From Rhodococcus spelaei (GTDB lineage: Bacteria > Actinomycetota > Actinomycetes > Mycobacteriales > Mycobacteriaceae), in contig NZ_VIGH01000001.1 of assembly GCF_006704125.1 (NCBI RefSeq), positions 310,001 to 374,000 of the forward strand: DNA of 64,000 nucleotides, in the 5' to 3' direction. A model generated the notes under the pieces. The model was not told the DNA's origin. It saw nothing but the letters and a program-made list of their open reading frames with translations, and did not search any database. Position 1 is the first letter of the stretch, and each line of letters begins with the position of its first letter. The position numbers were made by a program, and so were the translations under genes. Positions 50,901 through 59,245 of the stretch are shown here, in pieces.

Positions 50901-53050
50901 TGGCCCCGAACCCCGCGACGCTGATGTCGGTCGCGGCGACCGCGTTCGACGCCGGACTGGTTGACGCGCAGCTGATCCCGACCCTCAAGCGCAAGGAGGA
51001 CGAGGAGGTCGGCGTCCTCAACGCGCTCGCGCAGCTGTACGTGCACGGACACGCGGTGGACCTGCCGTCGCTGTTCGCCACGGGCGACTTCGCGAACCCG
51101 CCGCGGACCGCGTTCCTGCGCAAGGAGCACTGGCTCGACACCCGCGTCTCGACGTCCGGTTCGTCCCGGGCCCCCGGCGCGCACGTCTCGCTGCCCGACG
51201 GCAGGCACGTCTGGGAGGTCGCGGCAGGTGCCGTCACCGACCTGAACGAGCTGGCGACTTCGGCTGCCGCGCAGGTGCTTTCGGATGTGACGCTGACCGC
51301 CGCAATCGCGCGCGGTGAGCTGCCCGCCGAGGGCACGCTGACCACGACGCTGAACCCGCATCCGGGCGGTGCCTCACTGCAGGTGCACGGCAAGACCGGC
51401 GCTGATTTCGTGCTGCTGCTGGACGCCGTCGTCACCGCCGGGGAGCCCCTGCCCGAGCTGGTCGTCGCGGCACCTGTCGCGCGGTCCAGCTCGCCGATGG
51501 AGGAACTGCCCGAGGTCGTCGAATCCTTCGGTGACAAGTGGGATCCGAACAGCAGCCAGACCCTCGAGGACCGGCTGGCGCTGATCGTCGCCGAGTCCAT
51601 GGGCTACGCGCCCGAGGACCTGCCGGCCGAGATCCCGCTCATCGAGCTGGGCCTGGACTCGCTGATGGCGGTGCGGATCAAGAACCGCGTCGAGTACGAG
51701 TTCGACATCCCGCAGCTGCAGCTGCAGGCGGTCCGGGACGCGAACCTGCGCGAGGTGGAGAAGTACCTGCGCTACGCGATCGAGAACCGCGAAGAGGTCG
51801 AGGCGCTCGCTGAGCAGCAGCGCGCCGAGAAGGCGGCCGCCGAGGTCGCCGAGGTCGAAGAGGCTTCCACCGCACTCGATTCCGAGCTCGACGGGGAGTC
51901 GACGAGCCCGGTCGCGGAGGCCGAGCAGATCGTCGCCGAGGCGGAGCAGGACTCGTCGGACGGGGAGATCAACGTCCCGCCGCGCGACGCCGCCGAGCGG
52001 CTCACGTTCGCGACCTGGGCGGTGGTGACTGGCAAGTCCGCCAAGGGCATCTTCAACATCCTCCCGGTGCTCGACGACGACACCGCGGAGAGGCTGGCGG
52101 CGCGACTGACCGAGCGGGCCGGCGGCGAGGTGAGCTTCGACGACGTGCTCGACTCGGAGACCGTCGAGCAGCTCGCGGAGCGGGTGCGCGAGCACCTCGA
52201 GGACGGCGTCAAGATCGACGGGCTGGTGCGCACCCTGCGCGAACGTCCTGAGGGATCCTCTGCCGTACCGGTTTTCGTGTTCCACCCGGCCGGTGGGTCC
52301 ACCGTCGCCTACGAGCCGCTGCTGCGTCGGCTTCCGGCGCACACCCCGATGTACGGCTTCGAACGCACCGAGGGTCCGATCGAGGTGCGTGCCGCCGAGT
52401 ACCTGCCGCTGATCAAGGAGATCCAGGGCGACGGTCCGTACGTGCTGTACGGCTGGTCGCTCGGCGGGGTTCTGTCCTACGCCGTCGGCTCGATGCTGCG
52501 TGCGGAGGGCAAGGACGTCCGGATCGTCGGGCTGATCGACACGGTCATGGCGGGCGAGGACGTCGAGGACACGCCCGAGGAAATCAAGAAGCGCTGGCAG
52601 CGGTACGCCGCGTTCGCGAAGAAGACGTACAACGTCGACGCGCCGCTGCCGTACGACAAGCTCGCCGCGGCCGAATCCGACGAGGAGCAGATCCAGATCC
52701 TGATGGACCTGCTGAAGGTGAGCGGCGCGCAGATTCCCGGCGGGATCATCAAGCACCAGCGCACCTCCTGGCTGGACAACCGGGCGCTGCAGACGGCGAA
52801 GCCGGACAGGTACGACGGGGAGGTCGTGCTGTACCTCGCGGACCGGTACCACGACGACGCCATCGCCCTCGAGCCCTCGTTCGCGACGCGGGCACCCGAC
52901 GGCGGCTGGGGGAAGATTGCCCCGAACCTGGAGATCATCCATGTCGGCGGCGACCACATCCAGATCGTGGACGAACCGTACATCGCCAAGGTGGGGGCCG
53001 ACCTGACCGAGAAGCTGGCCGTCATCGAGGCCGAGAACCGGAGTAACTGA
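47966..53050 (+). CDS. pks13: polyketide synthase Pks13, mycolic acid condensase
   Basis: Performs the Claisen-type condensation of a meromycoloyl and a carboxylated acyl chain to give the mycolate backbone. The 1694-residue protein has an N-terminal ACP (S43 in GLASRDA), KS (C275 in DTACSSSL), AT (S793 in GHSMGE), C-terminal ACP (S1232 in LGLDSLMA) and thioesterase (S1498 in YGWSLGG). The KS-AT linker (about residues 530-610) contains two in-frame palindromic repeats (families A and B) that also occur in intergenic DNA. An acidic Glu/Ala linker separates ACP2 and TE. The ATG at 47966 is used. It abuts accD4 with no gap. Confidence 0.95.
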   Translation: MAETEMTVAQLREWLRNWVAEATGQPVDQITDDRPMEEFGLASRDAVALSGEIEELVGVTLNATVVYQHPTIASLATLIIEGEPEVPEVGDDAAYYTRGDTSQSHDIAIVGVSTRFPGTGQTPDEMWRLLIEGRDAVTELPAGRWDEFAADPQIAAAIEKANTKGGYLDDVKGFDAEFFAMSPLEVKNVDPQQRLAMELTWEALEHARIPANELKGEQVGVFIGSSANDYQLLAVSDPVNAHPYALTGTSTSIVANRVSYYFDFRGPSIALDTACSSSLVAVHQAVRSLRSGESDLALAGGVNMLVAPAATLGFDETGILTDDGKIKAFSSDATGIVRAEGGGLVVLKRLEDAERDGDQILAVIAGSAVNQDGRSNGMLAPNPDAQAEVLRSAYRDAGIVPSGVDYIEAHGTGTILGDPIEADALGRVVGRGRDDDKPALLGSAKTNFGHLEAAAGAAGLIKVVLAMREDKLPPSLNYAGPNPYIPFDTAHLRVIPEATDWPRYTGRAIAGVSGFGFGGTNAHVVVREYEAPTAPVSPSGPAADQKDSQATEWLDAEAAAVLADAAESMGVEATADSGDGNRHSDQLAEGSPHPVDERPDDAHPDAERPAESQPLPVLLAVSAAMPSRRRLAAANLADWLETAEGSATPLEDLGRALARRNHGRSRAVVLARTHAEAITGLRAVAAGKPGQGVLSADAPAAKGAVWVFSGFGSQHRKMAKQLYRSNAVFRKTVDEVDELIEYEAGYKMAEKFLDDSIDYDVETSQVGIFTIQVGLAAVLRHHGADPAAAVGHSMGEAAAAYVTGGLSPEDAVRVITARSRLMGEGESVLSGDDIRLMALVEYSAAEIESVLGDFPHLEVCVYAAPTHTVIGGPQPEVEAIVARAEAEEKLGRILQTKGASHTSQVDPILGELAAELAGIEPHTLKVGLYSSVDKETFYRAGHEPIHQVEYWTKGMRHSVYFTNAVRMAVDSGHTTFVELAPNPATLMSVAATAFDAGLVDAQLIPTLKRKEDEEVGVLNALAQLYVHGHAVDLPSLFATGDFANPPRTAFLRKEHWLDTRVSTSGSSRAPGAHVSLPDGRHVWEVAAGAVTDLNELATSAAAQVLSDVTLTAAIARGELPAEGTLTTTLNPHPGGASLQVHGKTGADFVLLLDAVVTAGEPLPELVVAAPVARSSSPMEELPEVVESFGDKWDPNSSQTLEDRLALIVAESMGYAPEDLPAEIPLIELGLDSLMAVRIKNRVEYEFDIPQLQLQAVRDANLREVEKYLRYAIENREEVEALAEQQRAEKAAAEVAEVEEASTALDSELDGESTSPVAEAEQIVAEAEQDSSDGEINVPPRDAAERLTFATWAVVTGKSAKGIFNILPVLDDDTAERLAARLTERAGGEVSFDDVLDSETVEQLAERVREHLEDGVKIDGLVRTLRERPEGSSAVPVFVFHPAGGSTVAYEPLLRRLPAHTPMYGFERTEGPIEVRAAEYLPLIKEIQGDGPYVLYGWSLGGVLSYAVGSMLRAEGKDVRIVGLIDTVMAGEDVEDTPEEIKKRWQRYAAFAKKTYNVDAPLPYDKLAAAESDEEQIQILMDLLKVSGAQIPGGIIKHQRTSWLDNRALQTAKPDRYDGEVVLYLADRYHDDAIALEPSFATRAPDGGWGKIAPNLEIIHVGGDHIQIVDEPYIAKVGADLTEKLAVIEAENRSN
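49567..49614. repeat. palindromic repeat family A, copy A2, inside pks13
   Basis: A 48-base palindrome with perfect 21-base arms (49567-49587 and 49594-49614) and a six-base loop CGCTGC. It is translated in frame as residues 534-550 of Pks13 (SPSGPAADQKDSQA core). It matches the intergenic copy at 7279-7326 most closely in the arm GTGAGTCCTTC and its complement. Confidence 0.85.
49696..49746. repeat. palindromic repeat family B, copy B1, inside pks13
   Basis: A 51-base element (17 codons) beginning GGGTGATGGGAACCGTCATT and translated as about residues 577-594 of Pks13. It matches the copy at 54621-54671 at 43 of 51 positions and the reverse complement of the copy at 55722-55772 at about 46 of 51. 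The match includes the loop, so it is a true dispersed repeat and not only a hairpin. Confidence 0.85.
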
Positions 53051-54595
53051 GTGAGCACCACCACCGCCGAGAAGCTCGCCGAGCTGCGCGAGAAGCTCGA
53101 GCTGTCGAAGGCCCCGGGCAACCCGAAGGCCATCGAGAAGCGCAAGGCGAAGGGCCTGCCGACGCCACGCGAACGCATCGACATGCTGCTCGACCCGGGC
53201 ACCTTCGTCGAGCTGGGACAGCTCGCCCGGCAGCCCGGCGACCCGTCGAACCCGTACGGTGACGGCGTCGTCACGGGCCACGGACTCGTCGACGGCCGGC
53301 CGGTCGCGGTGTTCGCCCACGACCAGACCGTCTTCGGCGGTGCCGCCGGCGAGATCTTCGGCCGAAAGGTCGCCGCCGTCAACGACTTCGCCATCAAGAT
53401 CGGTTGCCCCGTCGTCGGCATCAACGAGTCCGCCGGCGCCCGGATCCAGGACGCCGTGACGTCACTGGCGTGGTACGCCGAGATGGGTCGACGCCAGGAG
53501 CCGCTGTCGGGCATGTGCCCGCAGATCTCGATCATCCTGGGCAAGTGCGCCGGTGGTGCGGTGTACGCGCCGATCAACACCGACCTCGTGATCGCGACCG
53601 ACGAGTCGTTCATGTTCGTCACCGGACCGGACGTGATCAAGTCCGTCACCGGTGAGGACGTCAGCCTCGACGAGCTCGGTGGCGCCCGCAAGCAGGCCGA
53701 GTACGGCAACATCCATCATGTCGCGGCCGACGAGAAGGCCGCGTTCGAGTACGCGCGCCAGTACCTGAGCTTCATGCCGTCGAGCTGCAACGAGAAGCCT
53801 CCGATCGTCAATCCCGGCCTGGAGCCGGAGATCACAGAAGAGGACCTCGCGCTCGACACGTTCATGCCGGACGCCGACAACGCCGGCTACGACATGCACG
53901 ACATCCTGCTGCGGATCTTCGACGACGGCGACTTCCTCGAGGTCCGCGGCCAGACCGCACAGAACATCATCACCGGGTTCGCCCGCGTGGACGGGCGCGC
54001 CGTCGGCGTGGTCGCCAATCAGCCGATGCACCTGTCCGGAGCGCTCGACGCAGCGTCCTCGGACAAGGCAGCACACTTCGTGCGGGTCTGCGACGCGTAC
54101 GACATCCCGCTGGTGTTCGTCGTCGACACGCCGGGCTTCCTGGTCGGTGTGGAGCAGGAGAAGATCGGCGTCATCAAGCGCGGCGGCCGCTTCCTGTTCT
54201 CCTACGTCGAGGCCACCGTTCCCAAGGTGACTGTCGTGGTGCGCAAGTCGTACGGCGGCGGCTACGCGGTGATGGGGTCGAAGCAGCTCGGCGCCGACGT
54301 GAACCTGGCGTGGCCCACCGCGCGAATCGCCGTGATGGGCGCTGAGGGTGCGGTCAACATCATCGGACGCAGGCAGATCGAGGCGGCGGGCGAGAATGCC
54401 GCGGCCGTCCGCCGCGACCTGATCAACTTCTACAACGAGCACGTCGCGACGCCGTACATCGCGGCCGAGCGCGGGTACGTCGACGCCGTGATCTACCCGT
54501 CGACCACCCGCCTCGAGATCCGCAAGGCGCTGACCCTGCTCCGGGACAAGACGATCTACAAGAACCCGCGCAAGCACCACCTGCTCCCGCTCTGA
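53051..54595 (+). CDS. accD4: acyl-CoA carboxylase beta subunit AccD4
   Basis: The carboxyltransferase subunit that carboxylates a long-chain acyl-CoA to provide the alpha-branch substrate for Pks13. The 514-residue protein has both crotonase-like halves. The N-terminal half includes [20 protein letters not shown] and [11 protein letters not shown], and the C-terminal half includes [12 protein letters not shown] and [18 protein letters not shown]. The C-terminus ends with the conserved KHHLLPL. The GTG start follows the pks13 stop with no spacer, so translation is coupled. The biotin-carrying alpha subunit is not in the window. It corresponds to Rv3799c. Confidence 0.95.
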   Translation: MSTTTAEKLAELREKLELSKAPGNPKAIEKRKAKGLPTPRERIDMLLDPGTFVELGQLARQPGDPSNPYGDGVVTGHGLVDGRPVAVFAHDQTVFGGAAGEIFGRKVAAVNDFAIKIGCPVVGINESAGARIQDAVTSLAWYAEMGRRQEPLSGMCPQISIILGKCAGGAVYAPINTDLVIATDESFMFVTGPDVIKSVTGEDVSLDELGGARKQAEYGNIHHVAADEKAAFEYARQYLSFMPSSCNEKPPIVNPGLEPEITEEDLALDTFMPDADNAGYDMHDILLRIFDDGDFLEVRGQTAQNIITGFARVDGRAVGVVANQPMHLSGALDAASSDKAAHFVRVCDAYDIPLVFVVDTPGFLVGVEQEKIGVIKRGGRFLFSYVEATVPKVTVVVRKSYGGGYAVMGSKQLGADVNLAWPTARIAVMGAEGAVNIIGRRQIEAAGENAAAVRRDLINFYNEHVATPYIAAERGYVDAVIYPSTTRLEIRKALTLLRDKTIYKNPRKHHLLPL

Positions 54596-54620
54596 TCGCA
54601 GTGCCCCGGGCTCTCCCGCA

Positions 54621-54671
54621 GGGTGATGGGAACCATCATTCGGTCTGACTGGCTGATGGTTCCCATCACCC
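54621..54671. repeat. palindromic repeat family B, copy B2
   Basis: A 51-base element with perfect 18-base arms, GGGTGATGGGAACCATCA (54621-54638) and its complement (54654-54671). It lies between convergent accD4 and the nuclease-like gene. The latter's TGA stop (54666-54668, minus strand) is inside the right arm. It is inverted relative to the copy at 55720-55774. Confidence 0.85.
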
Positions 54672-55634
54672 AGGAGTGTCGGGGCGAATGCGGACGTTCG
54701 GGCGCGGACGCGATCGCGCCAACTCGTAGTGGTCGCGGAGGTTGTCGATGATGCGACCCGGTTCCAGGCGCAGATGGCTCGGGAGGGTTGCCATGACCAC
54801 GATGCCGGCGCTCTGCATCGTCGCTCGACGCTTCAGCGTGTGATCGTGCTCCTCGGCGCCGAGATGCCAGTCGTGCGAATCGATCTCCCACGCGAGCGCA
54901 ACATCGTCGAACCACCCGTCCGGGCGGGCGAGGAACCGGCCGCGACTGTCCTCGACGATCTTGTTGGGCAGCATGAGTGGCAGACCGCTGCGTTTCCACA
55001 GCTCGAAGGCGTCGATTTCCGCCACCGAGTGTGCGTTCTCGCCAACTTCCTCGAGTACCTTGCGGGGCAAGGCAGTGCCGCGTCGACTGCCGAAGTTCAA
55101 CTCGGCCAACAGATCTGACGGGGTGGCATCGCCTCGCTGCACCACCTCGGAGATCAGTGCGCGTACGGTCCTGATATCTGTAATACGCCGCGCTGCATCG
55201 AGGAGTGCTCGGGTGATGGGTGCGCATGCCAGACTGCCGAGCTGCACGGGGTTCGGCATCCGTGCGCTCCGCTCGACCGTCAGGAAGTCCATCGATTGGA
55301 GTCGGCGCGCGTGGGGTATCAGTACGTGCACGTCACCGGCCGCCTCGGAACTGAGGTAGCCGTGTTCGGCGAGCGCGGCACGTCCGGTGAGGACCGCATC
55401 CGCGCCGCAGTACCGCAACGCCGCACTTCGCCTCTGTCGCTGCGTCGGGATTCCGTTGTGCAACAGGATCAGTCCGGGAAGGATGCGCTGCCAGGGTCCG
55501 CCACTTCGACAGCGGGCGTCGATGGCGTAGCCGGACATTCCGGCTTCGCGAAGGTCAGCGACACGCACTAGTCCGTCGTCACTCCAGGCCCACAGCTCGT
55601 CGAACTCGACCGACCCCCATCGCCCCCGTCTCAT
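54666..55634 (-). CDS. AbiEi-like / DUF559 nuclease-fold protein
   Basis: A 322-residue protein of a type common in actinobacteria. The N-terminal half resembles the AbiEi antitoxin winged-helix and linker (LREAGMSGYAIDARCRSGGP, RAALAEHGYLSSEA). The C-terminal half resembles a DUF559/Vsr PD-(D/E)XK domain, with PDGWFDDVALAWEIDSHDWH near residues 240-260 as the likely D...E/D core. The ATG at 55634 is used; a GTG at 55610 (VEFDELW) is an alternative. It lies alone between accD4 and emb and is bracketed by inverted family B repeats. Nuclease activity is unproven. Confidence 0.72.
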   Translation of the reverse strand: MRRGRWGSVEFDELWAWSDDGLVRVADLREAGMSGYAIDARCRSGGPWQRILPGLILLHNGIPTQRQRRSAALRYCGADAVLTGRAALAEHGYLSSEAAGDVHVLIPHARRLQSMDFLTVERSARMPNPVQLGSLACAPITRALLDAARRITDIRTVRALISEVVQRGDATPSDLLAELNFGSRRGTALPRKVLEEVGENAHSVAEIDAFELWKRSGLPLMLPNKIVEDSRGRFLARPDGWFDDVALAWEIDSHDWHLGAEEHDHTLKRRATMQSAGIVVMATLPSHLRLEPGRIIDNLRDHYELARSRPRPNVRIRPDTPG

Positions 55635-55719
55635 GCCAGCAGTATTCCCACGGAGCCCTCACGACGGAATGGTGTCTGTCGTCGCCTGTGGATAACCCTG
55701 CCACGTGTGCACAGCCAAC

Positions 55720-55774
55720 CAGGGTGATGGGAACCCTCGGCCAGTTAGACCGAATGAAGGTTCCCATCACCCTG
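55720..55774. repeat. palindromic repeat family B, copy B3 (inverted)
   Basis: Arms CAGGGTGATGGGAACC (55720-55735) and its complement (55759-55774) are perfect over 16 bases. The loop GCCAGTTAGACCGAATGA is the reverse complement of the loop in the copy at 54621-54671. It lies between the nuclease-like gene and the emb gene. Confidence 0.85.
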
Positions 55775-55800
55775 AGGGGTGGTGCAGGGGAAGTGGGCGG

Positions 55801-58800
55801 CTAGTGGGGGTAGACCCGCATCATGCCGGGGCTCCAGAAGCCCGACCGCTTGACGTCGGTGGTGTCGACGGTCGCGGGGACGGCATTCGGGAAGTGCGGG
55901 TTGTACCGCTCGAGGGCGCCCCAGTCCCGGCCCCAGTCGTGGTTGAGGTACGTCGGGACCGTCGAGGCCTCGGCGAGCATCTCGGTCCAGCCGAGCGGAC
56001 CACCGTTCTCCTCCGACTGCCAGGTGTCGGTGGAGCTGACCGCGAGCGGACGGTCCGGCAGGATGCGGTAGCCGGGTACCTCGGCGACGCCATACTGGTG
56101 GTCGAACGGGCGCTGGCACGGGAACTGCAGCCCGACCGCCCAGTCCAGCAGCACCGGCTGGGTTGACCCGACGTAGTCGTTGAGCGTCTGCAGCTGCGGC
56201 ACCCGCGGCGGGGTGAACGCCAGCCACTGGTCGCCCGTCAGGTTCGGGTCGTTGGCGACGATCCGCACCACGTCGGTGGTCGCGGGCAGCTCGTCGAGCG
56301 GGATCCGCAGGTTCCGCCAGGACGGCGCGGGGCCGATGTCCTTGGGGAGGTAGGTGCCCTGCGAGGTGATCGACCCGTCGGCCTCCCGGTGTCCGTACTC
56401 GAGCAGCAGCGACTGACCGTAGGTGACCTTGCCGCTCTTGTCCTCCGACCAGATGCGGCCGGCGGCCGACACGACCACCAGCGGTGAGCTGTCGCTGCGG
56501 GCGGGCAGCTGGTACCAGCTCGAGGTGGCCTGGGCGGGCTCCTGCACGCCGGTCTGGTAGCTACCGAGGACCGGGGTGGTCGCCGGGTCCAGCCCGAACG
56601 GGAGCTTGACGGTGCTGCCGTTGACGCCGCGTGCACCGGTGCCGCCCTCGGTTCCGGCGCCGGCGCCGGTGACGAAGGTGGCCCCGACCGACTGGTTGTC
56701 GGTGTTGGCCTGGCCGGGCTTGACCTCGGTGTAGTCGGCGGACAGGTCCGACGGCACCCCGTTGGGGCTGAAGCCGGTCGGGTTGCTTCCGCCCAGCGGA
56801 CCGAACGGCTCAGCCGGGCGGCGAGCCGCATCGGGAATCGTGGAGATCGGTTGCAGGCGACCGGCATTCGGGTCGGCCTCGGTGAGGACGTCGTCGGCCA
56901 GACCGCACATCGACCCGGTGACCGCGTCGATGTTCGAGCGGGCCAACGAGTAGGCCGGGTACTGCGAGACCGCGCCCTTGGCCATCGAGAGGATCTCGAA
57001 CAGGACCATCGCGGCGGCGACCGCGGTCAGCGGGATCGGGGCGAACCTCTTGATCCGCCTACCTCTTTCGCTGGACGCCTTCACCTCGGTGCCGACGAAG
57101 TCCTCGCGGAAGTACTGCCAGGCGACGAGCAGGATGGCCAGCACGAACAGCACCAGCATCGCGGTGTTGACTTCCTTGCCTCCGAGGGACACCGTCTTGT
57201 CGAACCACGGAATGCCATAGCTCGAGACGTACCACCAGCCGTTGATGCCGGCGAACGAGAAGGCAAGCACCAGTAGCAGTCCCGCGGCGAACATTGTCCG
57301 GTTGCGGCGCGAGCGCAGCGCCGCGGCCGAGACGGCGACCGTGGTCAGCGCGGCGAGGGAACCGGCGATGCCCGCGTACGCGCCGAAGTGGTGGGTCCAC
57401 TTGGTGGGGTTGAACATCATGAAGAAGATGGTGCCGAACACGACGCCGAGCAGACGCCAGGACGGTCCGACCGCCGCGCCCGGAATCTTCTTGCGGCGCA
57501 ACAGCACGAACAGTGCGGTGAACAGGCACAGCACCATGATCAGGAAGGCGAAACGACGCGCCAGTGAGCCGTCCACGGTCTGCACGAAGAGGTAGTAGTA
57601 CCGGAGGAACTCCTCGTACCAGTGCATGTTCGGGCCGATCAGCGTGCGCACCCGGGTGGCCTCGCGGACGCCGGCGAACGTCTGGTCCGCGAACACGGCG
57701 ACCAGCACCACGGCGCCCGCGGCGAGGATCGGCGCGACCAGCGGGAGTGTGCCGACCTCCCGGTGCCGCTTGACGACCAGCCGGACCATCGGCCGGGCGC
57801 CGGCGAGCAGCGCCGCCACACACATCAGGCCGGTGGGTGCCGCGCCGAGCGAGAACGCGGCGATCAGCACAGCCACCGCGGCGGGCAGCAGGCGTCCGGT
57901 CGCGATGGACCGCTCCACCGAGCACCAGGTCAGCAGCGCGCCGAGCGCCACGATCGGCTCGGGGCGCAGGCCGTTGTTGTAGGGCAGCCAGAACGCGAGG
58001 AACACCAGGCCACCGGTCCACACCGCGGCGGAGTTCAACCGGACCGCGCGACCGAGACGCGGGATGACCTCGCGGCTGATGACCAGCCAGCACAGGATGC
58101 CGGCGATCAGCGCGGGCAGGCGCATCCACGGGCTCGCGGTGGAGACCTTCGCGAACGCGGCGAGCACGTCGTAGTACCAGCCGAAGGGTGCCTCGGGGAC
58201 GCCGAACCAGCGGAAGTAGTTGGCCATGTAGCCGGAGTGCTCGGACACCCGCGCCATGGTCAGCAGGTAACCGTCGTCGGAGGTGTTCGCTCCGATGAAG
58301 TGCCAGAGCGCGAGGATCGCGACGACCACGCCGTCGACCAGCTTGAACCGCCACCAGTGGGACGGGAAGAAGCGTCGGTGGCCGCGGCCGTCGGTGCCGT
58401 CGAGTCGGGCGAGCGCGACCAGCGCGGCGATGGTCAGGATGCACGCGAGGACCATCGCGGCGAGCTTGACGAACGTCGGCGAGGACGAGAACCGGGAGTC
58501 GATGTTCGCGGTCAGCGTCAGGTCGGCGGGAGCCCGGCCCTCGAGGTTGGTGAACACGCCGACCATCTGCGGGCGGAGGTCGCCGGTCAGGGTGCCGGTG
58601 ACCGGGTGCCCGTCGACCGTCAGGCCCTCGAAGGCCGCGGTCGTGCGGTTGATGTCGGAGCTGATGGTGATCGCCGAGCAGCCGCCGGACTCGACCGCGG
58701 CCCGCGGCGCCGACGCGACCACGACGTTGCGGTCGAGGACGTCGACGGTGGAGTCGCTGACTCGGACGAACATCGCGTTGAGCGGTGCCCCGGTGCCCTG

Positions 58801-59115
58801 CGGCGGGGCGGTGCCGAGCAACAGCCCGCCGGTCGGCGGGAGGTCGCGGACCAGGCGGCAGGGCACGCTGGCCTGCAGGTCGATCGGGACCTGCGAGACG
58901 AGGGGCGCGTCGACGCTGCCGATGACGCCCGCCTGCGGCCAGTTCAACGCGGCGGAGGTCTGGTTGACCGGCAGGAACGGGGTAGCGACGGCGAAGACGA
59001 ATCCGAGCAGCCCGGTGACGATCGCGATCAGCCGGGCGGTCCGGTATTTCGCGCGCATGTCTACCTGTTCGGGAGCTGCGGGGGCCTGGGGAGAAGCTGT
59101 CACGACGTCGGGCAC
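55801..59115 (-). CDS. embB: arabinofuranosyltransferase Emb (EmbB position)
   Basis: Polymerises arabinan of arabinogalactan or lipoarabinomannan from decaprenyl-phospho-arabinose, outside the membrane. The 1104-residue GT-C protein has an N-terminal helix (about 28-50), an extracytoplasmic jelly-roll domain, about 14 further helices, and a C-terminal carbohydrate-binding domain. The catalytic acidic pair is in GANTSDDGYLLTMARVSEH. That loop also holds the methionine equivalent to M306 of M. tuberculosis EmbB, an ethambutol-resistance position; here GYLLTM replaces GYILGM. The GTG at 59115 is used; a Met 19 codons later is possible. Whether it is orthologous to EmbA, EmbB or EmbC needs a tree. 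Confidence 0.9.
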   Translation of the reverse strand: MPDVVTASPQAPAAPEQVDMRAKYRTARLIAIVTGLLGFVFAVATPFLPVNQTSAALNWPQAGVIGSVDAPLVSQVPIDLQASVPCRLVRDLPPTGGLLLGTAPPQGTGAPLNAMFVRVSDSTVDVLDRNVVVASAPRAAVESGGCSAITISSDINRTTAAFEGLTVDGHPVTGTLTGDLRPQMVGVFTNLEGRAPADLTLTANIDSRFSSSPTFVKLAAMVLACILTIAALVALARLDGTDGRGHRRFFPSHWWRFKLVDGVVVAILALWHFIGANTSDDGYLLTMARVSEHSGYMANYFRWFGVPEAPFGWYYDVLAAFAKVSTASPWMRLPALIAGILCWLVISREVIPRLGRAVRLNSAAVWTGGLVFLAFWLPYNNGLRPEPIVALGALLTWCSVERSIATGRLLPAAVAVLIAAFSLGAAPTGLMCVAALLAGARPMVRLVVKRHREVGTLPLVAPILAAGAVVLVAVFADQTFAGVREATRVRTLIGPNMHWYEEFLRYYYLFVQTVDGSLARRFAFLIMVLCLFTALFVLLRRKKIPGAAVGPSWRLLGVVFGTIFFMMFNPTKWTHHFGAYAGIAGSLAALTTVAVSAAALRSRRNRTMFAAGLLLVLAFSFAGINGWWYVSSYGIPWFDKTVSLGGKEVNTAMLVLFVLAILLVAWQYFREDFVGTEVKASSERGRRIKRFAPIPLTAVAAAMVLFEILSMAKGAVSQYPAYSLARSNIDAVTGSMCGLADDVLTEADPNAGRLQPISTIPDAARRPAEPFGPLGGSNPTGFSPNGVPSDLSADYTEVKPGQANTDNQSVGATFVTGAGAGTEGGTGARGVNGSTVKLPFGLDPATTPVLGSYQTGVQEPAQATSSWYQLPARSDSSPLVVVSAAGRIWSEDKSGKVTYGQSLLLEYGHREADGSITSQGTYLPKDIGPAPSWRNLRIPLDELPATTDVVRIVANDPNLTGDQWLAFTPPRVPQLQTLNDYVGSTQPVLLDWAVGLQFPCQRPFDHQYGVAEVPGYRILPDRPLAVSSTDTWQSEENGGPLGWTEMLAEASTVPTYLNHDWGRDWGALERYNPHFPNAVPATVDTTDVKRSGFWSPGMMRVYPH

Positions 59116-59245
59116 GGTTCACGATGGTATGCGAGCAACCTGAGTGGCTCACACCGCATGGAGATTGTCCGAAAATTGAGGTCACGGGAGTCGGTGCGGG
59201 CCCTGCATGTCGAGGAGCAGGGCCGCACCGAGCCCGCGACGTCGG

